From Parasponia andersonii (Eukaryota; Streptophyta; Magnoliopsida; Rosales; Cannabaceae): 64,000 nt of DNA. A program made the position numbers and the translations under genes. Location of the stretch: the NCBI GenBank assembly GCA_002914805.1, contig JXTB01000259.1, forward strand, positions 248,275 through 312,274, read 5' to 3'. Positions 10,411 to 23,235 of the stretch are shown one piece after another. Within the stretch, counting starts at the first letter, position 1. Each line of letters starts with the position of its first letter. The notes beneath the pieces are model-generated. The model made no database searches. It was given only the letters and a program-made list of their open reading frames with translations, and was not told where the DNA came from.

Positions 10411-12315
10411 AGGGGGCATAGATGGCCATCATCGATTTTCTCCCTCACTCTCCTACTCTTCTCCCTTATATTTCCTCTGCTCTCCCTCTTGTTTTTGGCC
10501 ACTGAAGGAGCAAGAAATTGTCGAGCAGCCATCGACCACTGTCAAGCTGCGTCAACCCTCGATGCTGCCTCGCCGTACCGCTAGCCAGAAAAATGCTAAT
10601 TTCAACATTTAGGAACTTTAATTTTTTAGCATTATTTTGGGCCATTTTAGATCGTGTTCTAGGACTCGTTGAGTTTGTATCGTCCAGAGGAATCTTCAAG
10701 TATCTATCTTATGACTTCATTTTGCCTGGTTTGAAAGTTGCCATTTTGTGTAGTTTGAGTTTAGGTTTGACTTTTTGATCCGATTGTTGGCTTATAGTTT
10801 TGATGTCATGTTTGGAATGTACTCTCAAAATGGAGAATATTAATATATAAATATATATATATATATTGACTTTGTTTGATGACCAACATAAAAAATGAAA
10901 TTAAACGGCTAAGAGTTGCCTCATTTTGTGTGCCACTGGTCTAGTTTCGGCCTGAACCCAAACTGGACAATTTATATGTCTAACTTAGTTATTTTTAGTG
11001 CTAGGAATTTAGTGAAGAGTTCTGTTTGTGGATTTGAAGCTCCGTTTAAAAGTTGATTTTTCACAAGAGAATGATCGAGGGCTTGCAATTAGTTTTCGAC
11101 CCTCCGAGAGATCGTCCAACGACACCTTAAGGATCCAATAGTGTAATATCACTTATTAATAAGGTAGGGATTCAGTTACCTTTGTTTTATATTGTTTGTG
11201 ATTAAAACTTACTTTATGCAATATATGACGACAAAAGTAACTTTAGAACTATTTTAAATAATTATGATGGAATTTAATTGTATGATATGTATTGTATTGC
11301 TTTGGGACTTTTCTGAGTGCATGTTATTTTTGGGTATATAAAAAATGGGGCCGTTTTACTACCCGTTTTTCTATAAAATTTAATATGCTTACTTTATTGA
11401 AAAACCAGAGCATATTTATTTTTATACTTTAGTTCCATATTGCATGTATTATAGGATCATACATGAGTACTATGTTAGAATAAGGGTTTATAAAGCGGTA
11501 TTATGTATCCCATCATCGGTGTAGAGTCTGTAAACTTTCACAGGTTCGATAGGGGACACATGAGTATCCCTTCCATGTATAGGCTTAGGTGTTGGGCAGG
11601 GTATTGGGTACACTTAGTGCCATCATTTGGAAACTCCACAGATGAGAGGATGTGAGCTCCTAGGTATGAGTTAATTTGTGTCATATGCATGTAAATTGGA
11701 TGGTTTCACTTATATTATTTTATATATATACATATGATTTTCGGTTTTGGACTATTATATATGTATGTTTCAGATTTGAACTAACCATGCAGAGATTTTC
11801 CATTACTAAAATGTCTTTCATTGAGGTAACTGCTTTCCTACTGGGTATTTTATGCTCACCCCCTACCTTCCTTCCTTAGGTGGTATTCAATGTGACCTTG
11901 GTGATCAAGAGGACTAAGAAGCCATCTTTGATTATAGTTCGTTATCTTGGTAATGATAGAAGCTTAGTGTTATTATAGTATTTGGGTTGTTTAGATTTTG
12001 ATTTAGTACTGAACCAAGATTACTACTTTTGTTAAGTTTGTGAACTTATGTATGCCATTTTAGTGTTTGATTTTTGTTGTAGATGATGATGATGCATGAA
12101 CTTAAAGTTGAATTATGTTTTATAGTTATTATTCGATCTATATTTAATGGTGTCTATGAACTGTGGAAGAGGTTCACTAGATGAGATTCTAAATATTTTA
12201 TTTAAATAGACTATTTTATAAAACTGAACTTTTAAGACCTTTATAAAATAAATAAAGGAACTTTCCATCTTAGTAAAATTCTCCTCCTGCCACTGACCTA
12301 GGTTTTGGGTTGACA
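10405..12315 (+). mobile_element. Tekay-like long LTR, partial (D family, plus)
   Basis: Matches the reverse complement of 53377-55560 through most of its length: the pyrimidine-rich start, 'GAAAGTTGCCATTTT', 'GGAATGTACTC', 'GATCGTCCAACG', 'AGGTAGGGATT', 'AACCAGAGCAT', 'CTTTCCTACTG', and the end TTTTGGGTTGACA (the other copy ends TTTTGGGTCGTGACA). The U3/promoter end seen in the other copy is missing. No primer site follows. The 67-86-aa frames inside it are not conserved with the other copy. Confidence 0.75.
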
Positions 12316-12329
12316 GAATCACGTTTAAC

Positions 12330-13530
12330 CACATCATTCTAGGATATTTATAGAGTTATTCCTTGATATACAAAATAGCACTCTACGCTTTTTTTTAACT
12401 TCATTTCTCTTTTATCAACACTAAGATAAACACTTATTTATACAATCCTTTTTTTTCATTTTACAAAAGATAAGAAATAAGATAAAAAGATGACAAATGA
12501 CAATCTCTCTGCCAATCTCAAAAATAACATTGTCCTTAATGTTGAAAAAAATAGATGGTAAGGGCACCAATTTTTACCAAATTATTCTTCTTTTCTTTGG
12601 CACATACACTTAACTTTATTTGGCTCTATGTGGTTTTCTTGGTGGGCTTGAATGAATGGTGCTTGCAATTGTAGAGGAGGTTTTGGCCACCTAGGATCGT
12701 CATAGACATGAGCTTTGATTAATATTGGTATGGCGGTTTGAACCTCAAAGAGTGAAGAGTCACAAGTGTTGTCCTATGACCCTTCATCATCGATCCAAAC
12801 CTAATTCTCATCCTTACTTAGAGAATCATCATCAAACAAACCAAAGTTCCACTTGCCTATGCTCGGTCCGTCATGTGGCTTTCATACATGTATGTACATT
12901 GGGCATCCACCATCTTTGTCATGGCGTCATTAGAGTTGAATGAAGATTTAAATCGTGAATTATGAATGATCAACATCCTCTCCCACTTCTTATTGCGATA
13001 CGTTGTTTGCTTTGAAAATTATGCAATAAGGTTTTCGAGGTTTGGAGATGACTCTAATTGGTGATTTGGAGTGCCAAACTATTGCACCAAAATATTAGAA
13101 TTATCCCGCAAACCATAGTTTTTCACTGGATAATTTCAACTTTGATAGTTAAAATCAGCTATCTCTTCTAATAATTAATAGGCTTCGTCCACAGATAATT
13201 AGTAAAAAGAGGTGGTACCATTCTCTCTTTCCACCCACGTTCTTGTTTCGGTAGCTAAACTATTGAGGAAGTTTTATAGTTGAAACTCTTAAGTAAAATC
13301 ATAATGAGGAAACGTCATTAGCTACTTTTTTCCACCTAGCACAATAAAATGGCTCCAAGTCTCATTGATCAAACTATGAGATGACTTGTCGATCTACCAT
13401 CTCCAAGCACCTCACAAAATAGAATAAAAAAAAATAAAGAATGAAAAATGAAAATAAACATCTAGATTAAAATTAAGTTACTTACATCCAATATTAACAA
13501 AAGTCTAAAATGCCAATTCTTCGGCAATGG
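12330..13530 (-). mobile_element. Athila/Tat-like unit H1: internal region (minus)
   Basis: Matches 18000-19090 plus 29295-29438 (unit H2). Minus-strand gag features are visible: a segment reading DEAYQLLEE-like residues near 13180-13200, as in Athila gag (DEAYDLLEEM), and a CTTGGAGCC...TTTATTGTGCTAGG block near 13330-13360. The right end near 13510-13530 holds the remains of a TTGGCGCC-type primer site (minus strand CCATTGCCGAAGAATTGGCA). The pol region is not recognisable. Broken and old. Confidence 0.6.
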
Positions 13531-16500
13531 CTAAGAGCCTGATATTATTTCTTCTCCATCTCTCAAGTGCTAAGTGAAATTATTCTCAAATTTTTGATTC
13601 TAATACCTATATTCTGAATTTAGATTCTAAGAATTCATTATGTCAATAGTTTTTTATACCAAGCTTCAAAGGAATTACACTCTCTCTCAAACTCTATATA
13701 CTCTTAGGTATATTATCTGATGGTCACATCTAAATTTTCCTTTGTCAAATATCAATTATAGACACCAACTCATCCAATTAATGGCCAATTAATCAAGAAG
13801 CAATAAACATGGAATAGTATAAATAAATTCTAGTATAAGCTATGTCATTCCCCTAGCATATAACAACCAATTCAACAAAAGAGAATCCATTATTATTCTT
13901 AACAAGAAATTCATAATTCTAAACATGTTCATAAATTATGCATAATACAAATTATGGAGATGAACTTCAAGCCTTCAATCTTTCGAGAATCTCTCTCAGG
14001 CATCCTGCTTAAGATTTCAACTCCATGCTCCTTTCTTTCTAGGAGTTTTTAAGCTCTAAGGTGTAATTTCTCTCCAACTCTTCACACTTTGTCTTTTCCA
14101 TCTCTCTGGTCAAACATCATGGCCAAATCATGGTTGTTCAATCAAATAAGAATCAAGGGCTCAAAATGATCTAAGATTCTTAGTTGAGGGAGTCGCCGCC
14201 ATGCTATTGCACTTGCGTGGCAGTGTAGTAGCATGTAATGTGGTGGCGCAGCATCGCCATTCCCTTGCATGTCCGCATAGCCCTCTTGGGTGATAGGCTG
14301 TAGGATGTCCTCTATGGTATCCAAGATTCTCACATGCATACTTAGCTAGTAATAAACATATTCTAATTACATATTAGGCATATAGAATTCATTCATACCA
14401 CTTTCATAATAACATGCTCATTCATTATGTTATGTGCATTTGCATATATGTTCTTACACTAGTGTTTGTTGAAGTGTTCCGATGCAGTGTAAAGGTTCAA
14501 TACCCTCAAAGAGAGAGCTTAGCGTGCTAATAGAATAAAGAATATATTTATCAAGATAATACTATGTGAACATGCATTAAGGTCATACTTGTTGATAACT
14601 TTGTCAAATAGTAATTTTTCGGTAAAATGCATTTTTTACATTTTTCAGAGCCAAAATCACAGTGTGCTTAACATATCAAAAAACTTTGATTTAATGTTTA
14701 AGACTCATTTATAGCATTTTATTTGTTGGCCCTAGGTAAGTACGAGATGGCAGTCATTGTACTGAACTGTGTTTAATTACACTAAGCTAGCTCAGATTCA
14801 ACTTAATCGCGTAATGTCATCTTTGTGCATTCTAATAATTAGGCGTTGATACTATGTTTGCATTATTAATTGGAGTCTAATTAACTTATTTTAATGTTTA
14901 ATGATTGGTTATGGGACTAGGTTTTGCTTGATTATAATAAGATTGGCCATATGGGATTATAGGTCAAAGTATGATTAGTTTTTATCTTCTAAGCTAGGTT
15001 TCACCAACTTTGGTTATACTTGGATGTATAGGAGTTACCACCAATGTAGTGACTATGCTAAGGACTTTTTAGAGCTGGACACATGGAAAGTAATGTGCAA
15101 AATACCAAAAATACCCCATAGAAATGAAGTTATACCTTTTCTTAGCCATTAAGTATTGATTTTGGAACAAATCTTGTCATTCTCCTTTTCTTTTTCTCCA
15201 GCCACGATCTAAACCACTCTAGCTCATTTTTATACTTCTCTCAACTCCTTTGAGTCATATCCAAGAGTTTCCAAGTGGTAGAACTCAAATTGGAGGTCTA
15301 GAAAACAAGATAGTTCAAAACTAGTTAAGGTAATTCTACTAGTACTTCTTCCTAGGTCTTCTTCTTTAACTTCAATTCTCCACTTGATACAACTTAAATA
15401 ATAGTTCCTCTATGTCCTCTTGAGCCCTAAAATCTAATTCTAAGCCTTGGGAATTAGTTTGGTAGAGGTAGAGGGTAAGAGCTTCAATAAAAGCTCCAAC
15501 TAGTCAAGGTAAGGTTTAGGTGGGAGCTTGAATTTGTAGTGAATTTCATTTTTTTTAGCTCTTAAACCAAGCTATTATTTGATAAATAATGGTCCTAGGA
15601 ACCATTATATATTTTTGAAAATATAAAATTTTAACCTAAGGCCTCAAAGTTTGCTATTAATGGAATTAAGTGTTTTCATGTGTAGTAGATTAAGTTTTTC
15701 ATATTTATAATCTAATTTCTTAAACTCGGAATGTATATTTTATTGATCCTATTAATTATTACACTCATTTTATGGCTGGTTGTGATGGCATACAAGTGTA
15801 AAAGTGGTTTTAAACTTTGTGTAAATTGAAAGGAATTCAAGTCCACTTAGGTTGTTCTAAGTGATCCTCTTTGATATGTATATATGGGAATTAGATTGTA
15901 AAATATTATTTCAAGTTTAAAACCATGATTTCAATCATGTGGAATGTCCTAGAAATAAGGGAGGTGTGGTCTAAATATTTAAAAAATACAATGGCACCAT
16001 TTACAGGCAAATGGACTAGTTATACAAAATGATGTGCCATTTTGGATCATTTTTGTGCTAATAAACTAGCATTCATATTTTAATACTTTTGAACAATTTT
16101 TCAATGCTAGTTATTAGCTGCTAAGTATCTTAAGTGATTTATATACTTTTGAGTCGTTTTAAGATCAAGTTTCCTAAATTGGTAAAGGTTCTAATTTCAG
16201 TCTTGTTCAAGTATCTTGATGAATTATTTTGGCAAAATGTGCATCTTGAATAACTGTAATTTATGGCAAGTTATTAGTACACCAATCTCTCTAGAGGATA
16301 TTGATCCTTTTCACTTTCAATTTCTATTCAGGACACGAGGTAAGTAAAGACTTATAGCTGTGTCATAAGAATTATACGGAAGATGTCATTATGTGTAATT
16401 TACTTATTCTTGAAAATTATAAAATGACATAGGCATGGCACGCCTTGCATGCGAATTGAGAATTTCATTATAGAGTATTTAAAAGTGAGTACCATTGTAC

Positions 16501-17508
16501 CAATTTTATAAGATAAATTTTAATGGCAATTGCTAGTCTATCCGAGTTGGGTAAGTAAGTCTGTTGATGCAGAATCTCCCGTTGAAGTGGGACATGCAGA
16601 TCTTATAATTTATCTCGTTGAAGCAGGACAATACTAATGTGGTGTAGGATGCCCTTTTGATGAGGGAAGGAGTTTTCAAAAACCTCACACGACAGTTGCA
16701 CTATATTTTTACTTTTGGCCAGAGCTTTTACCTAATATTATCACGACCTATCAACTTATGGAACAAGCAATGTGCTAAAGGGCTCAACTATGAATAATTT
16801 TTAAGGAAAATGAATGGTCTCAAATGTCTAAAATAGAAAATGGTACAATGGCAACTTTATAGGATTTTACAGCATACATAAGCATGTGTAGTTTTTACTT
16901 ACTGAGCTTTAGCTCAATTTAGTCTTGTGAGGCAGATGAGGAGGTACATTTTGGTGTTGATTAGCTGGTTGCCTAGCTTACCTTTTGTCGCTATAATCAT
17001 ATAGATGTGGATGAGCTGGACTTGTGGGCGACATTTTTTTTTGAGTTGAGATATTTTAGTATAATGTAAATACTATTGTTGATGGCAAAATATACTAGGA
17101 AAAACCCGTTTTGTTTGTATATTTTATAAGTCACTTCTAGCAAGTAATGCCTTGCAATTTCTTTGTCCAAAAGTTTTAGAAAGTTCAAATTTTGCCTACC
17201 TTTTTATAAAACAAAAGATAATATTTAAGAAAGAATAATACTTCATAGTTTGGCTACATAAGACAATATGATTAAACTATAGGGTATTACATCCTCAGAT
17301 CGCATAGCTGCATAACCTCTTATGGATTTTAGGCTGCATTTAAACTCAGAACTTCTCCACTTTTGTGTAGTAAATTGTATTGAAACTTGTTTTCTTATTT
17401 TTCTATGATAGAACATAAAAGTATAATTAAACCAATAAAAATAATTGAGAACCCAAAATTATTTGAACTAAAAAATACTTGATTTATAAGTCAAATATTG
17501 ATTCGTCA
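13531..17508 (-). mobile_element. LTR shared by units H1 and H2, split by ABC copy C
   Basis: 13531-14312 and 17296-17508 match the LTR at 29439-30682: 'TGATATTATTTC', 'TATTCTCAAATTT', 'AAGAATTCATTAT', 'CATCATTCCCCTAGCATAT', 'TTTTAGGCTGC' and 'GATACTTGATTTAT'. On its left is a primer site (so it is the 5' LTR of H1) and on its right a polypurine tract (so it is also the 3' LTR of H2). Minus-strand LTR start is TGACGAATC at 17508. Confidence 0.7.
14313..17290 (+). mobile_element. ABC family copy C, complete (2.98 kb)
   Basis: Starts TATGGTATCC, ends GGGTATTACA and is flanked by perfect TCCTC duplications (14308-14312, 17291-17295). It lies inside the H LTR; the uninterrupted LTR at 29439-30682 shows the empty arrangement (ACCTCTTG...TTTTAGGCTGC near 30500). 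Full-length match to copy B with roughly one difference in five to seven bases by eye, so both are old. No coding frame conserved with B. Confidence 0.8.
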
Positions 17509-17532
17509 AATACTCCCAAACTTAAACATTTG
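17509..17532 (-). other. Polypurine tract of unit H2
   Basis: Minus strand AAGTTTGGGAGTATT directly before the LTR start TGACGAATC. The form AAGTTTGGGGG is typical of Athila/Tat elements; compare 49602-49619. Confidence 0.75.
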
Positions 17533-18220
17533 TATTTCCCAAAGAAAAAACTAAAAAGAAAGAAATAATAAAACATAAATAAAGTATTAAAACATAAATA
17601 GAATGTGTGAGTTTTAAATCGAGCTAAAAACTGTATAGATATCTCTAAAGTTATAAAATATTTAAAGCTCAAATGAAATGCAAAAATTAAGATTATCTAG
17701 ATTTTCAACTTCAAGTATTAATTTTATATTAATCAAGACTTCCAATGTATAAGTCTGTGAAAAATTAATCTCACTTAACAAAATAAACTTTAGATAAGCT
17801 TGTGTGTTTTGATTGCTAATGAAATTTCTCTATATAATACAATTAGGTACTGCCATATGCCTATCTTTCGGGTCATTCTCTACTAATGTATGTTAGTATC
17901 TTATGAAAGATCAAAAGGTCTTTCATTAAGCTTGCAACATAGGCTTGTGTGAAGGTAAGATAATTTCGAAAAATTGAGGTTCAAATACCCTTAAGTACAT
18001 CAGTGTAGGATATTTGTAAGGTTATTTCTGGGTACAACAAATAGTACCCCTATATTTCTTTTTAACTTCATTTCTCTTATATCAGTACTAAGTCAAATAC
18101 TTATTTACTCAATCTTTTATTTTCATTTACAAAAGATAAAAAATAAGAAAAGAGGATGACAAACAAAAACCTATTCCATAAACTCAAAATCAACATTGCC
18201 CTCAATGTTGAAAAAAATAT

Positions 18221-18335
18221 TTAATAAGGACACAATTTTTCGCCAAATTATTCCTTTTTTTTGCCATGTACACTCAACTTTATTCAGCTCTATGTCATGT
18301 GCTTAATAAGGACACAATTTTTCGCCAAATTATTT
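18221..18335. repeat. Short direct repeat, 82-bp spacing
   Basis: TTAATAAGGACACAATTTTT plus the next ~11 bases occurs at 18221 and 18303. Unit H1 has the text once, so the duplication is local to H2. Confidence 0.75.
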
Positions 18336-19090
18336 GTAAGGTTTGAATTAACGTTGCTAGTGGTGGTGGAGGAGGTTTTGGCCAACTAGGATTGTCATAG
18401 ACATGAGCTTTGATGAATGGTGGCATAACCATTTGGATCTCAAAGGACAAAGAGTCAGAAGTGTTGTTTTGTGTCCCTTTGTCATCGACTCAATCCTAAT
18501 TCTCATCCTCATATGGGTAATCATCATCAAACAAATCAAAGGTCCTTCCATTTGTGTTCAGTTCCTCACTATGGCTTCATATATGTATGTGCATTGGGTG
18601 TCCACTGTCTTGGTCATGATGCCATTGGAGTTGAATAGTGATTTGGATTGTGAATTGTGATCAATTGTCATCCTTTTCCCATTTCTTAATGCATAGCATT
18701 GTCTCCTCTGAAATTGTGCAACAAGATTTTCAAGGTAGGGAGTTGATTTTGATTAGTGATGTGGAATGTCAATCTATGGCACTAAAATGATTGAATTATC
18801 ACACAAATCATGGTGGTTTGTTGGATGATTCCAACTTTTATAGTCAAAATCAATCATCTTTTCCCAAAAATCAATTAGCTTCATCCATGAATACTTGGTA
18901 AAAAGAGGTGGTATCATTTCATCTTTGCATCCACATTCTTGTTTCAATGGTTAAACTATTGAGAATGTTTTGTAGTTGACAATCTTTAGTGAAACCATAA
19001 TAAGGAAACATCATGAGCAAGTTTTTGTCTCTTTGCCAAGTACAATAAAATGATTCTGAGTCTTGTTATTCAAACCCCGAGATGACTTGT

Positions 19091-20511
19091 TGATAAGTGT
19101 AATTTACACTTATTGTTACTATCCTTTTGTGCTTAAGAATTGCTTGTCTTTGAGCTCTTTCTACTTATTTTGCTGTTTTTGATGCATATTTTAGGTGAGA
19201 CATCATTGAGTGAAGAATGTTATTTTCAAAGTTAAATTAGAGGCAAATCAAGGCGTTTCAGTGATAAACTTGCTTCGTAATAAGAGAAAACTAGTCATAG
19301 AATGTTTCGAGTGAAGTTGGAAGCGAGACAACTCGACATAGTACCATAGAAAAATTAGAGCTACAGCTCCATGAATTTGACACTACAACCTCAAAATCAT
19401 ACGATTACAATGTTATTTTCATGAGGCCATGACCCTAAAACAATGGGGTTGTAGCCCTATTTACATGGCACTGCAGTGCCATCCTTCTACTAGCTTTGGT
19501 GCCACAGTGCTAAAAAGTTGTAGAAAACCCGAAATTTATTCATGAACCTCCTCTATTTAACTCTTCTTTCACTCATCTAAAAAGGAGACGAAAATCCTAG
19601 CAGCCAAAGGGTTTTAGAAATACTCCAAGGAAGAAAAGAACACCAAAGAGAGGATTGAAGAAGGAAAACTTAGATTGGAAGCTTCAACGAGTTTTTCTTA
19701 TCTCTTACTCTTTCTAATCTTTATTTTCTGCAAATGAATATGTATCATCCTTGTTATATTTTTTTTGATTCATTTTTTTGTGAACATGAGCTAAACTTGA
19801 TTTCTATGGAGTCAATTAGACCTCTAATATAATCTAACTATTTTATTTCCTTAATTGTTCTTGATATCTATTATTGAGTTGGTTGTTCTTTCTTAAGCTT
19901 AATGCATTTATTTATTTGGCCACTAAATAGAGTTGTATTGTGAAACCTATATGAACTTGGAAAGGGGAATCTAGGTTTGGATATAGATAGAATATCATAA
20001 GATTGCCTAGTATGGGGTAAGTTTGTATAGGATAGGAATATAGCTATATGACTTATGTAACCTTTAAGTGAGAATTACCAAACTTAATACATCTAGTCAA
20101 TTTATGTTAGGAGTAATATATTATTTTGTCTAGATATTTTCACTTATGTCTTGGAAAGAAGTTTCTGAATATATTAGGATTAACAATTGTAAACTAAACA
20201 GATAATTGAACCATGAAAAAAACTAGTAGTTGGAGGATAGATTGCATCCCTAGGTTTCTTATTATTACTTTGAGAGTTATCTTTGGTTATTTAATTTCAA
20301 TTTCAACTCTTGCATTTTGCTTTGTTATTTACTTTTCCATTCTTGCTCAAAACAATCAATAATTGTTATTCGGATAAATTAGAAAATAGTTTTGGTTTAT
20401 AGTTACCAATTATGAATCAAGTACTCTCGTTAAGATTGACACTCTCTTACTGACTATATTACTTATTACGATCCATATACTTGCGGCTTGTGTGTTAAAA
20501 ATAGCCCAACA
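19091..20511 (+). repeat. 5' LTR of element G (1.42 kb)
   Basis: TGATAAGTG...CCCAACA, followed by a TTGGTACC-type primer site. Its 5' leader carries GGCACTGCAGTGCC and GGTGCCACAGTGC words that recur in the element's 3' untranslated region (23620-23965). Confidence 0.85.
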
Positions 20512-20512
20512 A

Positions 20513-20535
20513 GTTTTTGGTACCACTACTGAGGA
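20513..20535 (+). other. Primer-binding site of element G
   Basis: TTTTTGGTACCACTACTGAG aligns with the Athila/Tat consensus TTTTTGGCGCCGTTGCCGGGG and lies directly after the LTR. Confidence 0.75.
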
Positions 20536-20639
20536 GTATGGTAATTTACTACTTATTAATACTAATAGCTATTAGTTTTTATTTAATTCAAGCCCTTTGT
20601 TCTTGTTGTGGATCTCAGGTGCTCAATTTACTATATGAG

Positions 20640-22211
20640 ATGCACAAGGAGTGCAGAATTCATACCATTTGATCTTGAGATTGAGTGTACATTGAGGGTA
20701 ATTCGAAGACAGAGGAATCAAGCAATTAACCCTCAAGTAGCTATAGGAGACCAAGACAATGCTAGACCGTTGAGGGACTTTATGATTCCTACTATCGATG
20801 GATTTGGTCCTAGCATTTGGAGGCTGACTATCAATGCTAGCAACTTTAAGTTTAAGCCAACAATTATTTAGATAGTGCAAACCATATGCTAATTTGGTGG
20901 TTTGGCTAGTGATATTCATAACCAAGATATCATGAACTTTTTGGAGATATGCGAAACTTTCAAGCACAACGGAATTAGCGAGAATGCCATTTGCTTGAGG
21001 TTGTTCCCATTCTCCTTGACAGACAACACTTAGTGTTGGTTGAATGCATTACCTTCTTCCCTTTAGTAAAGACTACTAAGTTGAGGAATGACATCACTTT
21101 TTTTATGCAATTTGATAATGAATCCTTGTACGAGACTTGGGAGCAATATAAAGAGTTGATGAGGAAGTGTCCACACCATAGGAAAACCAAGTGGCTTCTC
21201 GATCATTTGAAGACCATTGTAGATGTGGCAGCCAGTGGTGCATTGATGGGCAAATCAACAGATGATGCTTATGAGTTATTGGAGGAAATAGTGGTGAACA
21301 ACTACCAATGGCCATCCGAGCATTTTAATCCAAGGAGAGCCACTAGTGCTAATGAGTTAGAAGTCATTTCTTCACCAGCTACTCAGGTTAGTGTACTAAC
21401 CAAGAACTTGGAGTCAATGACCAAAAAGCTTGATTATATGGTAGTCAATGGAGTACATGCAATCCAAAGCTCAGATGAAGCTTGGGAGCAATATGGTGAC
21501 AACCATTTGAATTCCTATTGTTTGTTGAACGTGGAGTCACCTCTCTTTATGGGAAACTACAACCAACAACAACGCCATAATCTCTACCCTAACTCTTACA
21601 ATCCGAGATAGAGAAATCATCCAAATTTCTCTTGGAATAACCATAATCAATAAGGGCAGAATCCTAATATAAGATCAATGCAACATCAAGGATTTCAGAA
21701 TCAAGAGCAACCACCGCAAGAGAAGAAGCCATCTAAGGAGGAGATACTTATGCAAGACATTGTGAAGTAGAAAGTCACCCTTCAGAATCAAGCGGCCACC
21801 ATGGGAACCTTGGAGACATAACTTGGCCAATTGGCTAACACTATGACCAATTGGCCTCAAGGAGCGTTACCTAGCAATACTAAAGTATATCCAAGAAACA
21901 AGAGCAATGACCATTGTAATGCTCTCACATTAAGAAGTGGGAATAAGTTATTAAAGACTCTTGAGAAGCCCACTTCTCCATATAAGCCAATAGTGGAAGA
22001 ACTTCTTGAGGAAGAGCAAGCTAAAAAGAATGAGGGAAAGAAGCCAACTGAAGATGAGACCATTGGGAGTTCCTTAACATCACCATCAAAGCCGGTCCTT
22101 ACAATCCACTATTATCGTTCTCTCAACACTTTCAAAAGAAGAAGCTTGACCAATAATTCTCCAAGTTCTTGGAAGTGTTTAAGTAACTACACATCAGCAT
22201 TCCCTTTGTAG
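20640..22211 (+). pseudogene. Gag remnant of element G (Athila-like)
   Basis: Gag forms the particle core in the family. The longest open piece (20991-21611) reads KLRNDITFFMQFDNESLYET, then WEQYKELMRKCPHH and DDAYELLEEIVVNNYQWPSE, all diagnostic of Athila gag (RKCPHHG...DEAYDLLEEMA.NNYQWPSER). Further right, PNSYNPR and PQGALPSNTKVYPRNKSND-type text (21850-21900) matches the gag tail (NRPQGALPSDTE). Broken in several places. The antisense frames across it are shadows. Confidence 0.85.
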
Positions 22212-22246
22212 AGGCACTTGAGCTAATGCTAAATTAGTTAAAGCTC

Positions 22247-22783
22247 ATGAAGGAGATCTTTTTCAAGAAAAAGAGATCGGGGGAATATGAGACCATCGCT
22301 CTCACAGAGGAGTCTAGTGCAATTCTTCAAAACAAGCTTCATCCTAAGCTCGAAGATTTAGGAAGCTTTAATATTCCCCGCACTATTGGTGATTGTTTCT
22401 TCAGTAAGACTTTGTGTGACTTGAGAGCTAGTTTCAATTAAATACTATTTTTTTTCTTTCAAAAACTTGGTTTAGGTGAAACAAGGCCAACTACAGCTAT
22501 GCTCCAATTTGCAGAGAAAGGGATCATTAAGAATGTGCTTGTGAAGGTGGACAAGTTATTTTTCCTTGCTGATTTCATTATTTTCGACATGGAGAAAGAT
22601 GAAAATATTCTAATTATCCTTGGAAAACCATTCTTAGCAACCAAGAGGACAGTCATTGATGTGTACAAAAAAGAGCTTGCCATAAGGGTGGAGGACCAAG
22701 TGATATCCTTTAATATGTTCAAAGAGGTGGATTCTCCTATTGACATCAATGACTGTTATATAGTGGACTTGGTGAAGGAATGA
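22247..22783 (+). pseudogene. Retropepsin-like protease remnant of element G
   Basis: 22499-22783 carries VLVKVDKLFFLADFIIFDME, then ILGKPFLATKRTVIDVYK and the VEDQVISFNMFK tail. This matches the Athila protease region (VEDVLVKVDKFIFPVDFVVLDMEED...LILGRPFLATGRALIDV...FNVF). The upstream part (22247-22441) includes LEDLGSFNIP and the CDL-type active-site neighbourhood. A fossil domain. Confidence 0.8.
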
Positions 22784-23052
22784 ATTGAAGACAATGCATT
22801 GAAGAAAGCTCCATTGATTAATTATGAGGCCACTATTATTCATCTCGTTGATGAAGAGGCAAAGAAGGCTATAGGGAATACTGATGTTGTGGAAGCCCCA
22901 TATCATTCTTCTGAGTAATCCTCCAACAAAAGTCATGGAACTTTCACTATCATTTTCCAACCACCACAAGCCATATAAGAAGGATAAGAGAAGGTGTAGG
23001 ATGAAGAAAAAAAGGTATGGTGCTCATCACTTTTTAGCTGGGACCAAGGAGA

Positions 23053-23235
23053 GTGCTTGGCTCATCTTGTTTAAAACTTTTCCTAGGTAAGATTAAGTCA
23101 AGATGGTTGGGGTCATTCAAAGAGACTATTGTGTCTCGATGTGGTGCAATTAAGGTGGACAATGAGAGCCCAACTAGAAGAGTTAAGATGAATGTTGAAC
23201 GACTTAAGGAGTACCTAGGAGGAAAGCTTAATTGA
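23053..23235 (+). pseudogene. Integrase C-terminal remnant of element G
   Basis: Reads GKIKSRWLGSFKETIVSRCG followed by AIKVDNESPTRRVKMNVERL, matching the plant Ty3/gypsy integrase tail (GKLRSRWSGPFTV...GAVEI...FKVNGQRLKHY). The domain sits close to the protease remnant, with no RT or RNase H recognised between them. Confidence 0.65.

Noticed and set aside
10363-10584. 73-aa frame as an intact gene
   Set aside because: Its first ~16 residues are CACTA transposase and the remainder is LTR sequence; chimeric by insertion.
20608-20871. 87-aa plus frame as a separate gene
   Set aside because: Sits between the primer site and the recognisable gag of element G, so at most a piece of decayed gag; not an independent gene.
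20623-20967. 114-aa minus-strand frame
   Set aside because: It lies antisense to the gag region of element G, has no motif and no counterpart in related elements; a shadow frame.
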